DNA of 64,000 nucleotides. Source: Bolinopsis microptera (Eukaryota > Ctenophora > Tentaculata > Lobata > Bolinopsidae). Position 1 is the stretch's first letter. Every line of letters begins with the position of its first letter. The notes under the pieces are model-generated. The model was given only the letters and a program-made list of their open reading frames with translations. It was not told where the DNA came from and ran no database searches. This document shows, one piece after another, positions 13,441-26,762 of the stretch. A program made the translations under genes and the position numbers. Location of the stretch: positions 21,232,103 to 21,296,102 of the forward strand of contig NC_087072.1 of NCBI RefSeq assembly GCF_026151205.1. The letters run 5' to 3'.

Positions 13441-13519
13441 GCACTAGCCAGTAGTTACGGGCCAGCAGTTTAGTAACCAGTAAACCTAGCTGAGACCATG
13501 CTATCCGGCTACCACAACG

Positions 13520-15140
13520 TTTAAGTAAGAGTTAACAATAAGCTCAATAAATAACACAATGCACTTAGTCTTCTGGGCTCCTTGTACTGACTTTATGTCT
13601 TCGGTACGGTTAGAAAAGCGGTCGACTCAAGAAACGTTAACCACTGCAATTTAGTCAACCTAAAAGTGGTCTTGTAGCGGTTTAAGTATAAACTCGTTGC
13701 TTCCATGTGATGTTGTGATATAGCTGTTGACTGTTCGTTTTGCGTTCCTGCCAGTAGTTTGTAAAAGTGCATCACAGCTAGCGGATAAGCCATCTCCGGG
13801 CTCCTGAAACTAGTTTATAAACTATTTCAAGCCTCCTGAAACTTGTTTATCAATAATACCTGGCTTTAATTCAGCTCAATATTTCAACCTCACACATTAA
13901 AAGGACAAATAACAATTGTTTTATACGACCGCATTGAAACTATTTCATCATAGAAATTAGCGCTGGTGTGATGTTTGGAAAATATGCACTTTCTAAATTT
14001 ACTTTATTTGAGTATGCACTACGCATGTTGTAAATACTTAACAATTTTATATTATCAAAATTAACATTTTGTCGAATTTAAATTTTCATGATTTAATCGA
14101 TACAGCCTTGTCAGACTTGGATCGATTAAATTTCAATAGTGCAACAGTAGGGTCTTTAATCTTCATAAATTTGCTGTGTTACAAGTTTATTATACAAGTT
14201 TATCATTCGGGACGATGTTTGGTTCCGTTCTTGCATCCATGTTAATTGTTAAAGTGAGTATCATGTGATCCGCCCTCGTTTCCACCCTTGTGTCCTACGC
14301 CACCCTGTACTCCACCCTTGTGTCTTATACCAAAACATTTAAGGAGGAGTTAACAATAAGCTCAATACATGAACACAATGATTTTATTCTCGCTGGCTCC
14401 AATTGTGCTAATGTGCTTACTTTTTGCGTTTGGTTGGAAAAGCGGTCGACCGCTGCGTTAACCACTGCAAGTTGATCAGCCTTAAATTGGTCGGTTTAAG
14501 TATAAATTCGTTTTGAGTGCCTGCCAGCAATTTGTAAAAGTGCGTCACAGCTCGCGGGTGAACCATCTCCAGTATCCCGAAATTGGTTTATAAACTATTT
14601 CCATTCTCCTGAAACTAGTTTATCAATATAAGACCTGGTCTGCAGTCGAACACTCTTCTATCTTGTATGTTTTCTTGCGCCTTTAACACAGTCCTCTCTT
14701 GATTTGAGTAGCTTGTATAACATCAATTCACAGATTTACTGTAGTTTTCCTGTGTTTTACCTGTATGTGTCTCTGTTTCACGATCGTGATTGTCTGTCTT
14801 GCGTCTGTGTCTCTAGAATATACTCTACATCTTAATATAGTTCAATATTTTAACCTCGCATATTTATAAAAGGCAAATAATAATTGCTTTGTACGACCGC
14901 ATTGAAACTATTTCATTATAGAAATTAGCGCTGGTGTGATGTTTGAAAAATGTGCACTTTGTAAATTTACTTTATTTCAATATGCAGTTGTAAATACTTT
15001 ACAATTTTATAATCACATAAGTAACGTTTTGTTGTAATTGAATTTTCATAATTTAATGGACATAGCTTGTCGTATAATTGAATCGACTAAATTTCGATAG
15101 TGCAACAGTAGTATCTTGAATCTTAATAAATTTGCTGTGT
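13520..15140. repeat. Diverged tandem duplication of ~0.65 kb
   Basis: The segment 13520-14165 recurs at 14335-15140 in the same orientation. Both copies contain GAGTTAACAATAAGCTCAAT, AAAGCGGTCGAC, TTTGTAAAAGTGC, CGACCGCATTGAAACTATTT and AGAAATTAGCGCTGGTGTGA in order. Identity is roughly 80% by eye. The second copy carries about 160 extra bases at 14650-14825. Neither copy has a long open frame, so this is a noncoding duplication or a pair of copies of an unrecognised repeat. Confidence 0.75.
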
Positions 15141-16073
15141 AAATCACATTTTAAATACCATTCACATATTTGAATAACATGGCTGGCAGTTGGTCGGTAG
15201 TATGACTGTAAATACAGAATAATGATTAATTATAGCAGCGGATAGCAAACATCGTGTTCAATGGGAGCCGGCACTCAACCAGTGACAAGCAATCTAACTA
15301 CACCTTCACTCTGAATAATATGCAGACGAAAGTTATCCTTTAAATAAATCTAAAATACCGCATCAAACCTTACAATCATTAAAAGGTGTGTTATATTTTA
15401 AAATATGCAGGCCGCAAGACATTCTACAAGTCACCTAATCTCAGATTCAGCTTGGGTTCACGTGACATTATGCGCTTTACAGTGCTGCATCACAAGACAT
15501 GTAGTCGTGAACAAGTAATAGCTGACCCATACATAATTAATAATTGTTATTTCTTCTTCCTTCACTGCTCTCAAATGAGAGTCCCGTAAATATTCTGCTT
15601 CCTTAACCGCACACCGACCCCTTCACTGTTTCCTTGCACAGAGTATATTAGTTGTATTTGGTGGTTGTCTTAGCTGTACTACTAATTCATAATGTCGTCG
15701 ACCTGGTCGTCTCTCCGATCATCTTTTATTGTTTTATTACAGCCTATACGGGGGTTTCGTCTCAACTGAACTGTTCTCTAGCTGTGATTCCCCCGCCCTT
15801 TCCTTTCCACCCCTCCTTCTCCGCCCAAAGTACATAAGGGCCCTTCGTACGTCAATATAATAGAGACTAGAGATCCCGATATAGCAACCAATTTCTCAAT
15901 ATTTGTAGGCCGCATTGTGCGTAGCATCCCTATTTGTAATAAATACTCTTGTTTCCGCGACGATCATTGTCACAATTTGTGCCGTCTCTTTCTCAGCAGC
16001 TCTCTCACTCACCGTCTCAGTCGTATTCACTTGCTTGTCTGTTGTGTCAAGTTATTGTTGTTGTTGCCATTTG
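15141..16073 (+). promoter_or_regulatory. Region upstream of PKG first exon C
   Basis: No gene is seen. The last 130 bases before the ATG at 16074 are pyrimidine-rich (CTCTTTCTCAGCAGCTCTCTCACTC, then TTGTTGTTGTTGCC), like the leader before exon A. The promoter role is inferred only from position. Confidence 0.25.
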
Positions 16074-16140
16074 ATGATGGTTCACATTTTCAAAGTTTTC
16101 CAAAAAAACAAGCGTCCGGAGGACGGGGACTTGCAGGAAG
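16074..16140 (+). CDS. prkg: PKG alternative first coding exon C
   Basis: Two adjacent ATGs (16074 and 16077) precede HIFKVFQKNKRPEDGDLQE in the same frame, followed by the first base of a glycine codon and the donor G|GTATGT. The 67 coding bases from the first ATG leave phase 1 and join to 32302, giving a 779-residue isoform. The peptide starts hydrophobic with a basic patch (QKNKR) and then turns acidic. It resembles exon E, which also has a hydrophobic-IFK-basic start (GIFKRK). That may be convergent, or the two exons may be related by duplication. Confidence 0.65.
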
Positions 16141-19100
16141 GTATGTGTTGCTTTTACTGTGTGTTTCATACCAAGTGGTTAAGCAGGATCCTTTACATCT
16201 GTCTCCAGCAGGATCCTGAAGATTTGAGTCGACCCTTCCCCCCATCTGTTTACAAATAACTGAGAGGCCCTACCCCTCGCTAATGTTTACGAAGAAGATA
16301 CCTCCCCCTAAGGTGCTAACGTAGTAATTGAGACATATGCGTCATGTGAGGTGTGGTGAGAACTGCAATATTCTGAGGAATACTTGAAGTAGTCGCCACA
16401 TTAAGAGGTTATGTACTATTGTAGTTGTCACCTGGAACATCCTCTCTGAATTGACAGTTCTTGAATGCGATCAGGATAGGGTTAACATAAAGGCAACCTT
16501 TACAACAAGAGTAAACATATTGGCTTGGAAATTTTAACGTTGATTCTAGGCTTCGTTGGTGGGCAAGATTCATTACGCACGGATTGGATGATTAGTTGAA
16601 ACGGAGTCGTCAGAGCGATGTATTTAAACGCAAATTCGCTGGTGATTTGTCGCATTCTTAACCTGCTTGCAATTGAACAGACGCATTTTTTGTTCTCCCT
16701 TCACCTCTGGCCATTTCAGCTCTTTATCGAATGCTAGGCCCTGTCCCCCTTTTGTTCATCATGCATACTGCATAGCCATCACCATCCAAGAACCGTCCAA
16801 CAACCATCCAACCCATTAGTGAGCCGTCTCCCTTGCTTTAGGTCTGAACCTGGACCTGAAATGTTAGACATGCTCTGGCGATGTTAGGGAAGCTTAAACT
16901 TTTTTTCCAGAATTTTGTGATTGGCTTGCGTTCATGGTAATTAGGACGGTCCAAATAAGGAGCCATAATGCAGCCGTCTCGAGCGTTTAGCGAATGAAGT
17001 CTACAATGCGGTACAGGATGACGCACTTCCACTATACTCAACATTTCACCTTTGTCTTATACTAAGAAAGATGCACAAAAGTTGCACAAGCTGAGCTTAC
17101 TGACATTATAATAAGCTTCTGGAATACACAGCCCCCACTCATAATATCCAATACTTGACAGGGTACTACGTTGTACTACTTTGGATAGAGCTCCGGTATT
17201 GTGACAATGTTGGACTATTTCCCGAGAGGAACTCCTACATTTTATCTGTTATCACATTGTTCAGTCCACATCGAATATATTTAATTGCCTTTCAGCGTTT
17301 ATCTAGTAAAACTTTTAACATTGAAGTTGCGGGGCTAGCATGTGGACTATTTAAAACATTCCCGTCTACATTTGGTGTACATCTCTTCTGCGATATAACA
17401 TATTTTGCTAGCATGTGTTTTTGTTATTATATTATATGTTATCCCAACAATTTCAAGTGCAAAAACATCATAACTGCAATGCGGCAAATATGTCGCAAAT
17501 GTTTCAACCCCGTTAGAGGTAATAGCATTGGAATTTGGATCATAAGTAGAAAGTGACACACGTTAAACTGTTCGTGAGCCACATGCATTTCTCGGAATTA
17601 AAGAAATCTGGAAAGAATGACATTACAAATGAGTGGGGAACGGTTAAAGTTGGCTCTGTTGGGAGAAAGCTTTTATCTCTACTTTCACATAGTACCTTGT
17701 ACCTACTCTACAAGGACACTGTCCATGTTGACGAGAGTGCCTACGGCATGACATAATTCAACATAATTCAACCTCACTAATAAATATAAGCTGCTCCACT
17801 TTATGATCATATTAGGGATATTATCAGTGCTCCCAGGTCAGTCAGTACTAACTTTCAGATGATATGTATCTGTTTAATCGATATAGCCAGCTTGCATCTT
17901 GCAATACTGATTGTACCTATATATTATGCTTGTTTCCATGAATTACACCGAGGTCGTAGAAGTATAAGCTGGTTTAAACATATTTGTTAAAAGGAAGGTT
18001 AGACTTATTGTCGTTATACCTTTGGTCGCTCTGTGCTAACTCTGCAGCCGGCCTTCATTCGGTAACTTTCCTTCGCCTTGCTAATGCTATTCATGGTCTG
18101 TTGCAGTCCTTTCCTGATAGTTTCACCCGTTTAAAAAGTAGTGCTCAGCTAAGGTTTATAAATGTGTCCATTTTAAACGTTGCAGGTAAAGTCTAACGAT
18201 ACTAATTTTCGGAACATTTTATTGCAGTTGGTCATTTTTTACCGTGTTGCTTAACTTTTTTGCAAGATTGGGAAGCAGACGATTTTTATTTATATCTTAA
18301 TTAATGCTCTTTGTAATCAAATATGTCTCGTATTTGAAACTCCAATCATATACGTCTCGTATTTGAAATTCCAATCATTTCGTATTCGAAAGATTTTCTT
18401 GGATTTTGTCAGCGTATCAGAGTACTTGATTGTGCTGCTACAGTTACTGGTACTCGTGACTGTATGATATTGGAAGTTACAACACTCGTGCGTCCAGTGT
18501 GAAATACCTCAGCTACGAAAACTTTCGTCGCGAAAATGTTTGTCAAAATAAGCGTTCAGAATTATAATTTAGGGCTGAGTATGGCCGCACATGCCCAATT
18601 TAACATTAAGCCGGCATAATAAGAGCTGAGAGGGTAATAAAGTTACATTTTTGCCATTTTTGTTCAGTCGCGCCCTTTTTATTGTAACCTGTTAGCATTA
18701 CAACAATCGAATACAGAGGTTGGTTAACTTCCGATCAGAATTTTATTGACTTTGATTATCAGTCGCAGCTGAGAGGAAACGCCGCATTCTTTGTGTGGAC
18801 AAAGGACATCTATTCTTAGAAATTAACAATAATGACTTATCAGTATGAATAATTGGCATCATCTCAGTAATTACAGGATACATTGTAAGTCTCAGCGAAG
18901 AGTTTGTGGGTACCGGGTGGGCGAAGAGATGACTGTTAGCTTGTAGAGATACTGATATAGTAAATACTATATATTAACTCAGTCAAGAAAGTCTTGGCCA
19001 ACAATTTAGTCAATAAAGTCTAAACTTATCCAATGTAGGTGCTCCAACCTATAACGTATAACGTAGTCGTTACCTTGACTACAAAGTCGTTACCATGGCT

Positions 19101-19816
19101 CCGTAGTCGTTACCACATGAAATAACAGTTCCCTCCTCAGCACTGCAATCATTACTTCGTGTACTCACATTGCCTTTATTGTGCTGCTCATTGTTGTATT
19201 ACTCTTTACTGTACGAGCTTGTATAGCCCGGACTGTCCTCGTCACTGAAAGAATAAAGTGTAAACTATCCCTACTGAGCCCGTTATAGCCTGGCTTATAG
19301 CTGGCCTCTCATTCAGCTCCACGCATTGGTTGTGCGTGCTTCCTCCCAGGAGCCACTCTGTACCAATTGCTCGGAATTTGGCCTGGCGGTTCTAACTTGT
19401 AGCTATAACTTTGTACACAAAATTAGTTAAATAGCATTCCTAGCTAGTCGGATCATAGCTGTACTTCCTCATTGCTAAATATCAACACTTAGCTTAGGCC
19501 TCCATACCACTGCGCTCTCTGCTTACCTCTCGTCACTTTTCTATTTGCCAGAGTGTAAAACCATAACAGTGCGCCTAACTTACCCTACTTTAGTCTGTGA
19601 GCCTGAAGGCGGAGACATCTCTAACTGATTGCACACGTGTCGCCCAAAGTGATCACATAATTATGAAATATTATTTTGCTCGCACATCCTATTTTTGATT
19701 AAGTAAACAAAGTGTAAACAGCACATACCCACTATCATACTGACAGTGTGTGTTTGTACAAGGGATTGTGCTTTTAGTCACCACATTTGAAGCTTGTCTT
19801 GTTGCGGAGGAGGACG
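16141..19816 (+). other. Intron sequence between exons C and D
   Basis: No gene is supported. The stretch contains a 28-bp repeat at 18310-18385 (CTCGTATTTGAAA core) and three copies of a GTCGTTACC motif at 19070-19115. The 133-codon frame at 17155-17556 begins without ATG, is hydrophobic, and is probably chance. Confidence 0.4.
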
Positions 19817-19916
19817 ATGCCTATCACCAAGCTGAAGATTGGTAAGAAGAGCAAGAAGGACAGCACCAAGGAGAGTAAGAAAACTAGTGATGCAGCAGGC
19901 AGCAGTAAAGGGTCAG
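19817..19916 (+). CDS. prkg: PKG alternative first coding exon D (Lys-rich)
   Basis: The ATG at 19817 begins the longest alternative N-terminus, 33 residues plus the first base of a glycine codon. It starts MPITKLKIGKKSKKDSTKES and continues Ser/Gly-rich to a G|GTGAGA donor. Its 100 coding bases leave phase 1, matching the acceptor at 32302; the isoform has 790 residues. The strongly basic, Lys-rich segment could bind acidic lipid or act as a nuclear signal, but that is inference. An upstream in-frame extension to 19787 lacks an ATG. The G+C content over the exon is higher than in the flanking intron, which supports coding. Confidence 0.7.
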
Positions 19917-21663
19917 GTGAGATACATTTAATCAAAGTGCGGCTCCATAAAACACCAAGCTTAGTTGACACTCTTTTTGACACAATGTATACACGAAACG
20001 ATGAAATGGCAAATGTTAATAGACCAGTTTATAATTCCCTATTAAATGGTCTCTAATCGACGGACAAATGTTTCGTTTTGTTGTCCCGGGGCTCTATTTT
20101 AGGGTTGAACAGTTTAGTCCTTGTTCTTGTTACTGTCAGACACTCATACCATCTGGAGATGCCCTGTTGTTAGGCGCTCATACCATCTGAAAATTTGCTA
20201 CGCCCTGTTGATCGTTTAGCCAAGCGACTAGATTCTAAAAATAAATAGTCTTCATCGAATTGGGTAGAAGATCAGTTTCTTTGTTTACTTATTCAACCTC
20301 GCTTGTCCAATGTCTAAAGCCTTATCAAAATTACAACTCTACCGGTACTAAGATTCTGATCAATTGCAGTTTTATCAGCAGTTAATTGGCAGCTTATATG
20401 GAGGTTCATTCCCACAGCTATACTTGTTCTCTCAATATGTTTTGGGTCGGGGGGCTCTTTGGAGCCCACAAAACACCACCTGACTCTCAGTTGTGCCAGA
20501 GCTAGAATATATCAGCTACGAGCCCCAGGTGCCCGCCACTCGACCACTTACATAATCCTGTAATGATTGAGATGTTGCCGACATTTTAGAAGCCATGTGA
20601 TCTGCCTAATTTGGTATTGCATAACGAGAAACGTCTGAAGCGTTACTGGGTGTTTAAGAAATTTATGACATCATAAAGATGTTTTGCTGGAGGTATTTAA
20701 GCTGCCAACCAAATTTTATGGCTTTTTCGCGGGGGTTTTTTTTCAAAAAATTTATAGATTCTAAGAAATAATTTTTTGTTTGTTTCATATTTTAGTGGTT
20801 ACTCAAAAACTTAGAATCTATAAAACTTAAATACTTTAAAAGGTGAATCAGAAAAAATTAATGGTCTCTTCACGATTTTTTTTCATACTTCCGTGGTTAT
20901 TCAAAAAAATATTAATCTAAAAATCTCAAAAATTTAAAAGCTTTAAAAGGTGGATCAGAAAATAGGCTTTTTAAGTTCATCATAAATGAGAATCGATGAT
21001 CTAAAAGCTTCAAATTATAATGATCGCGTAACAATAAAAGAATACATTCTACTATAATCTTGAGCAACAAAAAAGACAGTCGATTATTCAACAAGAATTG
21101 CACGGTGTTCGTTCTTAATATAGATCTGATCCTTTCGGTTTTATTACACTTTGTTCGTTAATATTGCAAGAGAGTTTTGTGGCATCACACAGGCTCTGAG
21201 TGCCCAACTTCTACAGCATTTGTTATAACTTATAAACAGACCGCTGTTGTTCTGTGCTCTGTTAATTGCGATAGACTATAGCAAATTGGAAACTTTTAAG
21301 CAGAATTATCAAATGTTTAGTTTATAATGTTAAACTATTTCGGTTAGATATTTTAAGTCCTAGAGTTTAACATTTCTGCCGACAAATTGTCAACCGCAAT
21401 ATTAAAACGAGTTAAAAATAGATTGTAAGATAATTTCCTTGGTAGTTCGTGTCTTCAAGTAGTGTGAGTCATAAAGCTTGGTATTTTGCTACAGTAGCGA
21501 AACATGTGACTACTGACTAGTTGTAGTGTTTGCTGCTCTTTAGTGCGAGACACTTTGCCGAACTGCACAAAGTAATCTTGTGGTTTTCTGTCTGTCTTGT
21601 CAAACTATCAACGTTTGTGTGTCTTAGTGCTCTATTAGAGTATTAGAGGGGGTAGGTACTGTT

Positions 21664-21703
21664 GTTACCATGGTGACGCAGGTACAGCTGTTACCATGGT
21701 GAC
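21664..21703. promoter_or_regulatory. Two X-box-like palindromes
   Basis: GTTACCATGGTGAC occurs twice, at 21664-21677 and 21690-21703, 26 bp apart. It matches the RFX-factor X-box pattern (GTTRCC, two bases, GGYAAC) except for one base in the right half. The pair may be a chance short duplication. Confidence 0.3.
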
Positions 21704-22242
21704 GCCACCGTGCTCTACCCCCCACTTACGCCAACCCCTCACTTCTTACAATCAACAATGGCACCCTCCCAGTAACCAGAACATTGCTGTCTGAAGAGCA
21801 TGTCTTTAGTAACTCTGATGATTGACGCTCAGTGTTCGACTAATTATCGGCAATTAATTATATGGGTCTGAGAGAGCTGCAGATGACGTTAGTTAGTTAG
21901 TGATACACTTTAGTCGCAGTCAGGATGGTAACAACATCTAATTTAGGAGAGGGAAATGGTACAGTGTGTTATTACAGTTGTTATGGAACACCATACAGAG
22001 GAACACTAACCCCATATTTTGATACTGTCCTCCTTTTTTTCGTTCACTGGATCATTGGTTGTCAGTTAGCTCACGTGACCGTTGCCAGGGAGATCCTGGA
22101 GCGTTAGCATGGAAGTACAGTGCACCTACAAGGCAAAGTGGCCTTGTTCTTGCTAGGATGGTCGCTTATTCCTTACAAGGGCAAATAAGAGCTTTATATA
22201 AAGCAATTACAGTATGAATTGGCTTCGTGTGTGAGTGGTGGG

Positions 22243-22244
<2 letters not shown>

Positions 22245-22300
<56 letters not shown>
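22245..22300. repeat. (GA)n microsatellite
   Basis: About 28 uninterrupted GA dinucleotides. The Arg/Glu open frame over it is a repeat artefact. Confidence 0.95.
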
Positions 22301-22303
<3 letters not shown>

Positions 22304-25303
22304 TATGTCATATATAGAGTTATATAGCTGTTATGTCCCGGCAGGTTATACTGCCTGTATTCCTTGTACCGTGTATAACCCGCCTAGTTTCCTCCCTGAC
22401 ACGTGCCCTGTACAGTGTTCTGACCTTGTAGCCTGCAGCTCTCATCATTGTCATTCCTTCTCCGTCTGCTAAAATTACAGTACATTATTGCTCCTTCATA
22501 AATTTATTGCTGCTATAATATGTTCCGCTGCAGCCACAGTTAGTTCAGAGCCATTGCCTCAGATTTGTCTAAGCTATAGCAGTTGTGACCTGCACAAATG
22601 GTCTATTAGTTGCAGCTTTGTTGCCGGCGCCCCATATTATTCAAGTTCACCAGTGCTCTGACGTGGTGTTGTCAGGAGTTGCACTCCTCATTATTATATA
22701 AAGGAGATTGTTCTGCTGCTCAGAATGTTGTACATTTCTCTGACAGCCCGTACTACAGGGTTAAAGGTTATATACCCTTATAGGGTTAGCTTGTATAGTG
22801 TGCCTAGTGATCATACGCTTGGGATTAGGCCTCTAATACACAGATCCTTGAATATGACGTCGTTCGAGCATTGATGATATCGTGGCGATGTCCTTAATTT
22901 TTTTTGGAAAACAAATAGAATAATATATAACAATATAATTTACAACAATGTATATCGACAAGATTTGAATCATCAATTAATTGAGTCCATGGGACTCATA
23001 ATTAGCTAAGCTTTGATACAAATTGTTCTTCTGCTCCTTCATAAATGTCACTTTAAATCCTTAAAATATAGAAACATGGTATTGCGAATGTAGCCAATAA
23101 TAATATATGCCTGTGGTTTGAGATTAAGATGAATGGCAATAAACTGACCCCCTGTGTGATTAAACTTTAGCTTCTCCTTTTTCATTAATCTTTCTTCGCT
23201 AAAAGTAAACTTATTAAAGCTGTTCAAGTAAATCACATACAATTTACAACCATCGACCACAGTCATGTGCCCATATTTAGACTTATGTTCAGTTTTTTGT
23301 TTTATGAATATTGAACCTCCTACATGTAATAAAATTAGGAATTTCATCACTCATGTCTAAACCAAATTTATCTAAACTGTCTGTTTCTTGTGCCTTAATG
23401 TTTAGGTGAAACTAAAATATTGGCCTACCTCCAAACGAAAAACTTAATGACAATGCTGAATCTCTTCAAATTTCAGTGCAAAATGTCACCTTGAAGCGCC
23501 AATATTGAAGGTGTGGGGTTAATAATCTAGTTTATCGAGCAATTCTATTATCCAAGTAATCCAGTTCGCATGATCCATGAAATAACGTTTAGTGGACTTG
23601 CCATCCCTAACACCCTAGTTGGGTAGAATGGGGGAATTGACATTCGATCTATCTTTGGTCACTTGCAAGTCATATATATATTATATATTATAACCAACAT
23701 TTTTGGTTTACAATTTCATATCCAAAACCCGGTAGAATGTAGAAATTTTGAGGTGAATTTTGCAAACATTCAGAGAAATTTTCATAATATTTCATAGGAA
23801 TTAATGAAAGCAACTAAAGTGCTGACTTATTGATTCCTCAGTCAGGATCCCTGATCATATCAATCATTTCACGACAAAGTTTTTGTATAGCTACAAATGC
23901 ATCATAACCACAACAAATCATATTGAATATTTGTCCATACTGCTTCCTTCACCAAATCCCTTACCTTATTGTTATAGCTTGAAAGCAAAATGAGAAGTAA
24001 TGAGAAAACATTTATGCCAAAATTATACAATTTAACCACGATATTTTCAATCAACGTCATAAAGGATTGCATCTCCTCGATTTATAAATGATGTAATAAA
24101 CTTTATATACCATTATCCCACCATGAATCAAGGGAGCATAATCCCTAAAGTATTTGTCCGACCTGTCAAGGAATTGCATTGCACATTTTGTCCCGCCTTG
24201 TAATGTGACGGTCACCTGACCTTCTTGTAAGTGGTCTTGTGGCTCCTAATCTATAAGTTAGTACTGCAGTATATTATTGATTTTCTGTTTGTGAACTATT
24301 GCCAATGACTCTTGCCTCCAAAATACACTACATAGCCTCGTCACACTGCCCCTCACCCAGGATTCCACCCCTTCACTAACTCCTAACTCACAATCACCCT
24401 TCCTTTAACATTACCCCTCGACAACACTGCCTCCCTGCCCATCATTAACCACAGTAATATGACCTTATAAAATGCAAGTTGCAACCTACACTGTTGTTAG
24501 CTAGAGCTATAGTATGTAATGGTCCGCACATAGGACGGGTCCTGAGAGAGAACGGGTTATTGGAAGGACGGGGATTAGTACAAGGCGAGTGACGTACACT
24601 GGGAGTTGACGTAGCGCGCTCTGTGGTAGCATTTAGAATTTGAATCTACGTCAAACTTCCTGCACTTCCACTCTGAGAGTTAACCAGTATCATTTACCGC
24701 AATACCATTTCATAAGTTTCAAAATATACGGCTTCGAGTTACTATGCTATCAAGTTACCTTGCCAAGTTACCTGGCAGTGTCGGGGTAGTTAGGGGGGGT
24801 TAACAATCCTGGCATTCATACTCCCCATCTTACAGCACTCCTTCCCTCATTTGCCATTCATCCTCATTCCTCTACTCGCAAGTTTACATCTTCAGATATT
24901 TCACAGGATAGGCTCTGCAATCTGCATGCTTACAAGCTTACATATTTGATGGGAAGTTTGCTGGGCCTACTATATAGTAGTTCGTGACCGGCCGCATTAT
25001 GCCGAATATGCACCCTCTGTGTTTGGTCTGCATTACCCCAGGAGTATTGTAATATTTCAGATAGTTTTGGTATGACAATATTATGTTTGTGACATGTTTC
25101 TATTCATTAGTACATCTGGAAGTTTCGTGATCGCTTTGTGATCTCATTCTCGCAATTACGCTGTCATTGTTAAGCAGATAATAGTAACAGCTAGGTACAT
25201 TGTGACTAGAACCGTAGTAGGGCAAGCTACCACCCTCCAATTAGGCATAATAGTGCACTCCGCAATCTGCATACCGCACATTGCATAGGTAACACACACA
25301 AAT

Positions 25304-25306
<3 letters not shown>

Positions 25307-25355
<49 letters not shown>
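25307..25355. repeat. (CA)n microsatellite
   Basis: About 24 CA dinucleotides with one interruption just before the run. The Cys/Val frames on the minus strand are artefacts. Confidence 0.95.
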
Positions 25356-25361
<6 letters not shown>

Positions 25362-26408
25362 CACGTGCTGCTACTGGGACAATGATCTGCCTTTTTGGGC
25401 AAACACTCGCCAATCGAATTAGATGTTATTTTCGCAAACACGATGAAAGCGTTGCCTTGTTTGATGACAGATGAATGTGGCGTTTGACTGATTGCCTGAC
25501 CAGCCACTTTGCCAGACAATTTGCTGATTCACCTAACAATGATCATTTGCTGCCTCCAGATCAGTTCCAAAGCCTATTCAAAGTTGGGTATTTCTCTTTC
25601 TTGTTGTCGGTGTCCTGAGTCATGGCTCCACCACTGATTTGTCAAGTTTCTAAGGCTCCAGAGTCTTAGCTAAGATCCGCTAAACGAATACTGTCACTTG
25701 GACCAGCCCCAGCGTCCTGGCTGACACTTTGTACAGCATCTTCAGCCCCAAATTCCGGTCTCTTTTTGGATGTCATTGGGGTGTTTTCTATTGTAATTCA
25801 GTGCTTAATATAGCTGTTATATGTGTGCGAAGGAAGGTTATTTATAGGTACTTCCGAGTGTCGGACCTGCTCTCTGGTATTGATAATTCTTGTATTGTCT
25901 GAATTTGCACAGCAGCTGTCGTCTGGTTGTCTTCTAAGATTGTGGCAAATTTCGTGCTAATTTTTGCAGAGGGACTTTTGGTTTGCCATACCGTCGAGAA
26001 ATAAATTATTCATAGAAATTTGCATAGTTTCTATATGATGGTTGCGCTCAAAGAAACTCATTAACCTTCGTTCGCGTGTGCTAAATTTTGACGCGTTTAT
26101 TCCACACGAAATTTTGCGGAACATAAAATTCGAGTTTTAGCAGTATAACCAGTTGAGTTTTAACAATTTAACCAGAGAAGACTGCACAGTGATTAGCATT
26201 TGCACTCAGTACTACCACACCTGCTCACCTTCCAGCCTTCCTACTGGCTGAGAAAGAAACGTGCATAAATAAATTAGTCAATTAGTGGCTTCCGTGAGCC
26301 CAACAGCGAGACACCGCCACACACCAATGCTGCCTGGACTTGATGCTTCTTGATTTACCAGCTTCTCATTTTATATCTACTCTCATTATATCGTATCTTA
26401 TCTAATGT

Positions 26409-26560
26409 CGTATTTTTTCCATATCATATCTTGTCCGCTCTCATATCTTGTCCAATCTTATATCTTACCTAATCTCATATCTTGTCCCATCTTATATCTT
26501 ACCTAATCTCATATCTTGTCCCATCTTATATCTTACCTAATCTCGCTTATCGTTTCTCAT
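26409..26560. repeat. ~34-bp minisatellite
   Basis: Three to four copies of a pyrimidine-rich unit made of ATCTTGTCC and CTTATATCTTACCTAATC. There is no coding signal. Confidence 0.8.
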
Positions 26561-26762
26561 ATCTTCAGTTATTCTCTTCAGTTCATCTTTCCAATTAAAC
26601 TAATACCCCCTCCGTCCCATACCAAATATCTGTCACCACTCAATATCCTTTACCTCGTCTTTAACAGTATGTAACTGGTTAGCTTACATAAAATATACTT
26701 AGAATTTGACTTGAATTCATGTAATTACTTAACATGATAGCAATACTGACGTAGCGTACTGA

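Larger units (their letters stand above)
19917..26762 (+). other. Intron sequence between exons D and E, upstream part
   Basis: No gene is supported. Noted items are a 38-bp duplication at 20138-20215 (CTCATACCATCTG core), a perfect 15-bp inverted repeat TTTATAGATTCTAAG at 20749-20763 and 20809-20823 inside a T/A-rich ~105-bp tandem pair, a (GA)n run, a (CA)n run, and a ~34-bp minisatellite at 26409-26560. The 22600-24900 segment is AT-rich without features. Confidence 0.4.

Noticed and set aside
17155..17556. 133-codon hydrophobic frame
   Set aside because: It has no ATG, a composition like translated AT-rich intron and no recognisable motif.
17984..18196. Possible sixth PKG first exon ending G|GTAAAG in phase 1
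   Set aside because: The frame has no ATG before the donor, so it cannot be a first coding exon without an unseen upstream exon.
22227..25519. Frames over (GA)n and (CA)n runs
   Set aside because: Dinucleotide repeats give Arg-Glu and Cys-Val runs; there is no other coding sign.
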